Assembly (NCBI RefSeq): GCF_036785885.1
Contig: NC_092320.1
Coordinates: 12,215,557-12,279,556, forward strand
Direction: 5' to 3'
DNA: 64,000 nucleotides
Source: Coffea arabica
Lineage: Eukaryota; Streptophyta; Magnoliopsida; Gentianales; Rubiaceae
Position numbers and translations under genes: made by a program. The notes under the pieces are model-generated. The model was not told where the DNA came from. It was given only the letters and a program-made list of their open reading frames with translations, and searched no databases. Within the stretch, counting starts at the first letter, position 1. Every line of letters begins with the position of its first letter. Positions 59,846 to 64,000 of this stretch are shown here, in pieces.

Positions 59846-60744
59846 CCAGTGAGGCTCATGGTTGCAAAGGCTTTATTCGGTGGAAACGTCATTTTCAAAT
59901 TTCAGCGCAGGAGCAAGTGAAGTCAAGAGGAAAGCTATCAGTAAATACAGGTCCCACGGCTGGGGTCTAAACTCTGAGGCCAGGCCGGGCGGCAATAGCA
60001 TCGTCGTCTTATATTAAATCAATGAATGGATCCGAAGAAAAAGACGGTTGTGTTTAATATTTGTTGATGGCTTTGGAAGGTGGAAGTTTATACCCGTAGA
60101 TTGTAGTTAACGCGGGCCTCGTGCGAAACTGAACTTTCTTTCTTCTGTTGTTCTTGTTGTTTTTTTCTTTTCTTTTCCTTTCTTTTAAGGTTCAAATGTC
60201 GAATGAATTTTTATCTACCCATATGTTCTTCCCAATTCTACCCCCCAGACTTCCTGGAGAATATTAGATGAAAATTGGTTGTGTACATGTCTGTGGTTAC
60301 TAAACCAACTCAACACTCAACCTAGTTGAGTTGGCCGGTAGTGAGAGATTTAAACCATTCCTTCAGCGTAATTGAGTTGGCCACTATGGAGAGACTTAAA
60401 TCTTTTTTTCCGGTGTAAGTTGATGGATCAAATCTTTTTGCTTGCATTCTTGTCCATTTTTAAAAAAAAAAAAATTTCACTAGTGAATGTCTATACACTC
60501 GTCTAGTCCAATGAAAGTTCAATTATCACCGGATTCCCTATTGACCACTTTGACTCCACTATTTTCCCCTAGTGCAGAGTATGAGCAGACGTATAATAAA
60601 AATTATCGCATCAACAATAAAAAAAAATGTTTCTGGTTATTGTGAGAGAAGTTTGTAGGGCTTGGTAGTGATTATTTGGAAGTTTCAATCATCGTTTGAT
60701 TCTTAGTTATGATTATGCTTGATTCTGATGTTACAAGTTGTTGC
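59846..60744. other. Spacer, no gene seen
   Basis: Contains a C-rich 'taccccccag' patch and a repeated phrase 'gagttggcc', but no supported ORF or element. Confidence 0.35.
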
Positions 60745-60915
60745 TAGGAATCAAATTATGTAGAGTATTATTTGAAATATTATTTAGAATAATTATCATA
60801 ATATTTTTTGTGATGTGATGTACACGAGATAAAAAAATGATTGAAAATATGAAAAAATGGATTGAAAATTTTGTTTATGATGCTAACAAAATATTATTTG
60901 AAAAATTTTGATATG
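60745..60915. mobile_element. MITE-like repeat ('ttatttgaaataat' family), copy 4
   Basis: 'gagtattatttgaaatatta' near the left and 'acaaaatattatttgaaaaa' near the right, with 'tttgtgatgtgatgtacac' between, resemble the copies at 12.9, 14.4 and 37.6 kb. The borders are approximate. Confidence 0.45.
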
Positions 60916-61038
60916 ACTGCCGTGTGTATATGAAGAGAAGACAGGAACACAGCCAGATACGACCCGTGTGTATATGAAGAGAACAACCTAAATTATAGTA
61001 TTAGTAGAAAAAATAGAGACAAAATAGGAAGTACATAC

Positions 61039-63621
61039 GATTCCATGTCTACTGAATACCCGAAGGAGAAGCTGTTGTACTTAAATGGACAACACGACAT
61101 GCAAGTTATAGGTGGAGGATCCACGTCCAAAGGATTAAGGGAACCCTGCAGGCACGACACATTTGGTTAAATTGAAAAATGAAGTCTGGAATTTGAAAAG
61201 TATATGGCACAAATTGTTATTGAATATTTTATGTTTCTTTATTTTTGTCTCTAATCTTTTTGTTTATTATAATTCAAATGGTGGCGCGTATTTTCTCACT
61301 CAACTCATCAAAATATAGATTTTTTTGTCACTTAACTGACGAAAACGTGCATTTTTTCATTCAATAATGTAGGTTATAATTAGTTGAATGACCAGCATTT
61401 ATGTTAAAGAAAAACTTTATTGACTACAAAAATAAAAGTTTAAACATTTTGGAACCATTTATGCCATTTCCTCAATTCTGAAAATTGAAACTTTGCTAAA
61501 GTCTTGTTGAATCCAAAAAGTTATATTTGTTTGATGATCAATGGAATTTGAGTATTAATTGGAAATCCAATTTCAAGTATATTACACAATTTAATATCAA
61601 TGTTATAATTTATTTTTATATTGAATTAGGGTTCAAATATTGCTTTTCAGTATTTAAACTATATATTAATGCAAAAGTCTGCGTATGTAAGACATAGATT
61701 TTCATTTTTTGGGGTGTAAAAATGCGTTTATTTGATAGAAGAAAGAATCCTGTAGAAAGCATCATGTCTTTGTAAGATATGTGCAAAGTTGTTATATTGT
61801 CTTTGTAAGCATTTTTTTTTTTAAATTAGAGTAACTCTTTTTGAAATTTATAGGTATTGCTAACTATAAAGTTATATAAGCTAATTATGGCACGATTCTA
61901 ATACTTTTGATTCCAATTAAGGGAAGAAAAAAAATCAAATTCTCTCAGTATTTCCAGGATAGACTATTAGATAGAATTGTCAATGAGATCGGTTCAACTC
62001 AAGCTTGGCTCATTCGACTTGAGAAAAATATCCGATGAGCCTGACCTTTCAATGAACAAGTTTGAGTTTGGGCCTAAAAAATAAGTCCGAATTAAATATG
62101 AATCGAGTTTGGGTCTCATTAGACTCAAATTCCATACAGGTCCGACCCTTTAATTACATATATGTATATAATATATATAATATGAGTAAATCTTATATAT
62201 ATTAATAGTGTATACACTATCACCATTTAATTCATGACACGTGTACAAAAATTGAATATCAAATTCAAATTTTGCATAGTTGTCATTCATCCAATGTTGA
62301 CAGTGTATACACTGTCAGTGTAGGAAAGATTAATACATATAATATTTATATTTTGATATATATATATAATTATATATTCAGAAAATATTATTACTAAATA
62401 CTAAATATATACAAATTACAAATTACAAAAATACATCCGAAAATTTCTTTACTATCTTTCTTGAGATTCAATATTGATAATGCATAAGTGAAATTCTAAC
62501 TTTTCTTATTGGTCAAGTAAATTTTTATATTCGCATAATATTGGTTGATTTCTTTTTTATCTAGAAACACAAATCATCAAGTATGTTTGGATTTAAGTTA
62601 CAAGGCTATGAGGAAATTTCAACCTTTAAAGATATATTAGTTTATGACAGCATGTTTTATTACTATTTTTCATGTATTTTGAACGAATTAAATATTGTTG
62701 AAAATTTTTTTATATATGTACTTTTTAAGAACTATTACTTGTTCATGTTTTATTTTAATGTTGTAGTCCTATGAATATTATATTAATTTTATAATTTAAT
62801 AGTTATACTAATTATATTAAGAAAATTGATGAGTAATAATAAGTGAGTTTGGACTAAACCCGAATAAGGCTTAAAATCTAAATATTTTGTGAGTTGAGTA
62901 TGATCTTCACATTTATTAAAGCTAAACTCATGATTTGAAACCCAAAAGTGTCACAAATTAAATGAACTAATCCTAAACGTATAAAAGTCTAGCCCATATG
63001 TCCTGATTGCCAGGCCTACTGTTAGATCCACTTTTGACAAAATTTTCCTTTGAAGCTCCGCAAGTCTAACCAGAAAATAATTTCAGGTGAAAAATTCCTT
63101 ATGCATGTAAAGTCTGGTAAAGTTCAAAGTATCACTCTAAAGTTTGCATCGTCCTTGATCAATTTAGGCTAGCAACATACAGGGTTGATGCCGAGCTGGT
63201 CAATATAATGCATGTTCAATGCATTTCTTGAAAAATGGACCGGTGGTAAGACTACGTTAGACTTTACATTAAAAAATTACTCCTATCTATGGACCAAGCC
63301 AGACACTTTGACTCTGCCAAACTGGAAATTTCCCTAAGAACTGGCAACGAGAAGAGCCACCATCGTTTTCTGAAGAGCGATTACAATAATAATAAGGGAG
63401 CAAGAAACGTAGCATTGCAGCCGATTTACGTTCCTTAACTCAGGTACGTACCATGGTTGAAGAGCGAAAAAGAGGCAGCCAATTGTGATCATTAAACTGG
63501 TCAAACGAAAACGGAAGTCAGACGCGGCAATTGAACTAAGAAGATATGTTTTAGAGCCTTGAGATTTTTCTTCGTCTCCTTTTTTGACCCTGTTCACTGG
63601 ATCTGCGCTTTTGCCTTTCAT
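61039..63621 (-). CDS. Candidate two-exon fragment of an unidentified membrane-anchored protein
   Basis: The first candidate exon, 63448-63621, starts with ATG and encodes a basic N-terminus ('VNRVKKGDEEKSQGSKTY') followed by a hydrophobic segment ('LTSLMITIGCLFFALQPW') typical of a type II signal anchor. The second, 61039-61145, reads 'NPLDVDPPPITCMSCCPFKY' between an acceptor (CTGCAG|G) and a donor (TC|GTATGT). Both are phase 0 if the first ends at the GTACCT donor. The 2.3-kb gap would be a transposon-filled intron. I do not recognise the product, no further exon was found downstream, and the link between the two is a guess. Confidence 0.22.
61975..63020. mobile_element. Possible hAT-like element with a nested MITE
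   Basis: The left 'ttgtcaatgagatcggttca' and right 'atatgtcctgattgccaggc' are loosely inverse. Flanks 'ttagatag' and 'ttagatcc' share six of eight bases. Sub-terminal words such as 'gagtttgggcctaaaaaata' and 'gggtctcattagactcaaat' recur inverted near 62870-62950. The short MITE at 62.2 kb lies inside. No ORF. Confidence 0.35.
62195..62325. mobile_element. Short MITE with 'gtgtatacact' ends, copy 2
   Basis: The left 'attaatagtgtatacactat' and right 'acagtgtatacactgtcagt' are inverse repeats. The centre has 'catgacacgtgtacaaaaat' and 'tgaatatcaaattcaaattt', closely matching the copy at 14.0 kb. Confidence 0.55.
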
Positions 63622-64000
63622 AAACTGTTATTTTCAAGCCCATTACCTCATTGTAATCTCAGATAATGACTCATAAAATACCAGCTACATTCTTTCGACT
63701 AAAAGGCAGCTGATTTTCAAGTCAAAATACAACAGAAGGACACATGGCATCCGATGCTGCATGGTTCTCTTTCTCTTGGCGAAAAGTATTTGGGCTGCAT
63801 TTGTTTACTGGCCGTTATAACGTAAAAATTATTAGCAGTTAAAGTACTGCAAATTTAAAGCTAGGTTAAATTACTTTGATTGCAACCATAATACCCTTTT
63901 TTATTTATCAGGAAAAATTAAACTGCAGCAGATATTTAATCATCAGTAGAATTTGTTTTCTTAGTAATCACTTCCCGTTTATTAGGAGCACATGCAGTTT
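63622..64000. other. Right-edge sequence, no feature seen
   Basis: AT-rich. It could be upstream sequence of the weak - strand candidate, but no promoter element was recognised. Confidence 0.3.

Overview
The window looks like nuclear DNA of a flowering plant, most likely a eudicot. It is AT-rich, its genes are split by many short GT..AG introns, and the recognised products are plant-type (VIN3-like PHD protein, AINTEGUMENTA-like double-AP2 factor, plant SSX2IP/ADIP homologue, DUF688 proteins). The gaps are filled with small non-autonomous DNA transposons and microsatellites. I cannot name the species. I found no autonomous transposon (no reverse transcriptase, integrase or transposase ORF), no bacterial or viral block, no rRNA, no CRISPR and no convincing tRNA.

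Layout. 1-7.6 kb: the 3' part of a 3-hydroxyisobutyryl-CoA hydrolase (CHY1-like) gene enters from the left edge on the + strand, followed by two decayed relics of the same gene and a 316-bp Mutator-type MITE with a perfect 9-bp target duplication. 8-12.2 kb (-): a complete VIN3-like/VEL gene, 4 coding exons, 743 aa. 12.2-21 kb: a gene-poor stretch with MITEs, including a Stowaway nested in an older element and a 720-bp hAT-like element. 21-24.3 kb (+): EMC6, a small ER membrane insertase subunit, with a 20-nt coding exon. 24.3-31.3 kb: no gene seen. 31.3-34.4 kb (-): AIL5/PLT5-type AP2 transcription factor, 9 coding exons, including a 9-nt microexon. 34.4-43.6 kb: repeats only. 43.6-56.2 kb: a gene-dense block, all on the - strand: RPA2 (RPA32, 270 aa, 10 exons), two adjacent DUF688 genes in tandem, an unidentified coding-like patch, and an SSX2IP/ADIP-type coiled-coil protein (387 aa, 15 exons). 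56.2-64 kb: mostly repeats, with one weak unidentified gene candidate on the - strand.

The genes do not form a pathway. They cover mitochondrial/peroxisomal valine breakdown (CHY1), Polycomb-linked silencing (VEL), ER membrane protein insertion (EMC6), meristem and organ patterning (AIL5), DNA replication and repair (RPA2) and probably microtubule organisation (SSX2IP). For all the multi-exon genes except the unidentified candidates, exon lengths were summed and the reading frame closes exactly at the stop codon. I found no clearly new biological system. The observations most worth checking are the unidentified exons at 50.5-51.0 kb, the CHY1 relic array, the inverted-centre palindromic element shared by 2.1 and 59.4 kb, and the weak two-exon candidate at 61.0-63.6 kb.
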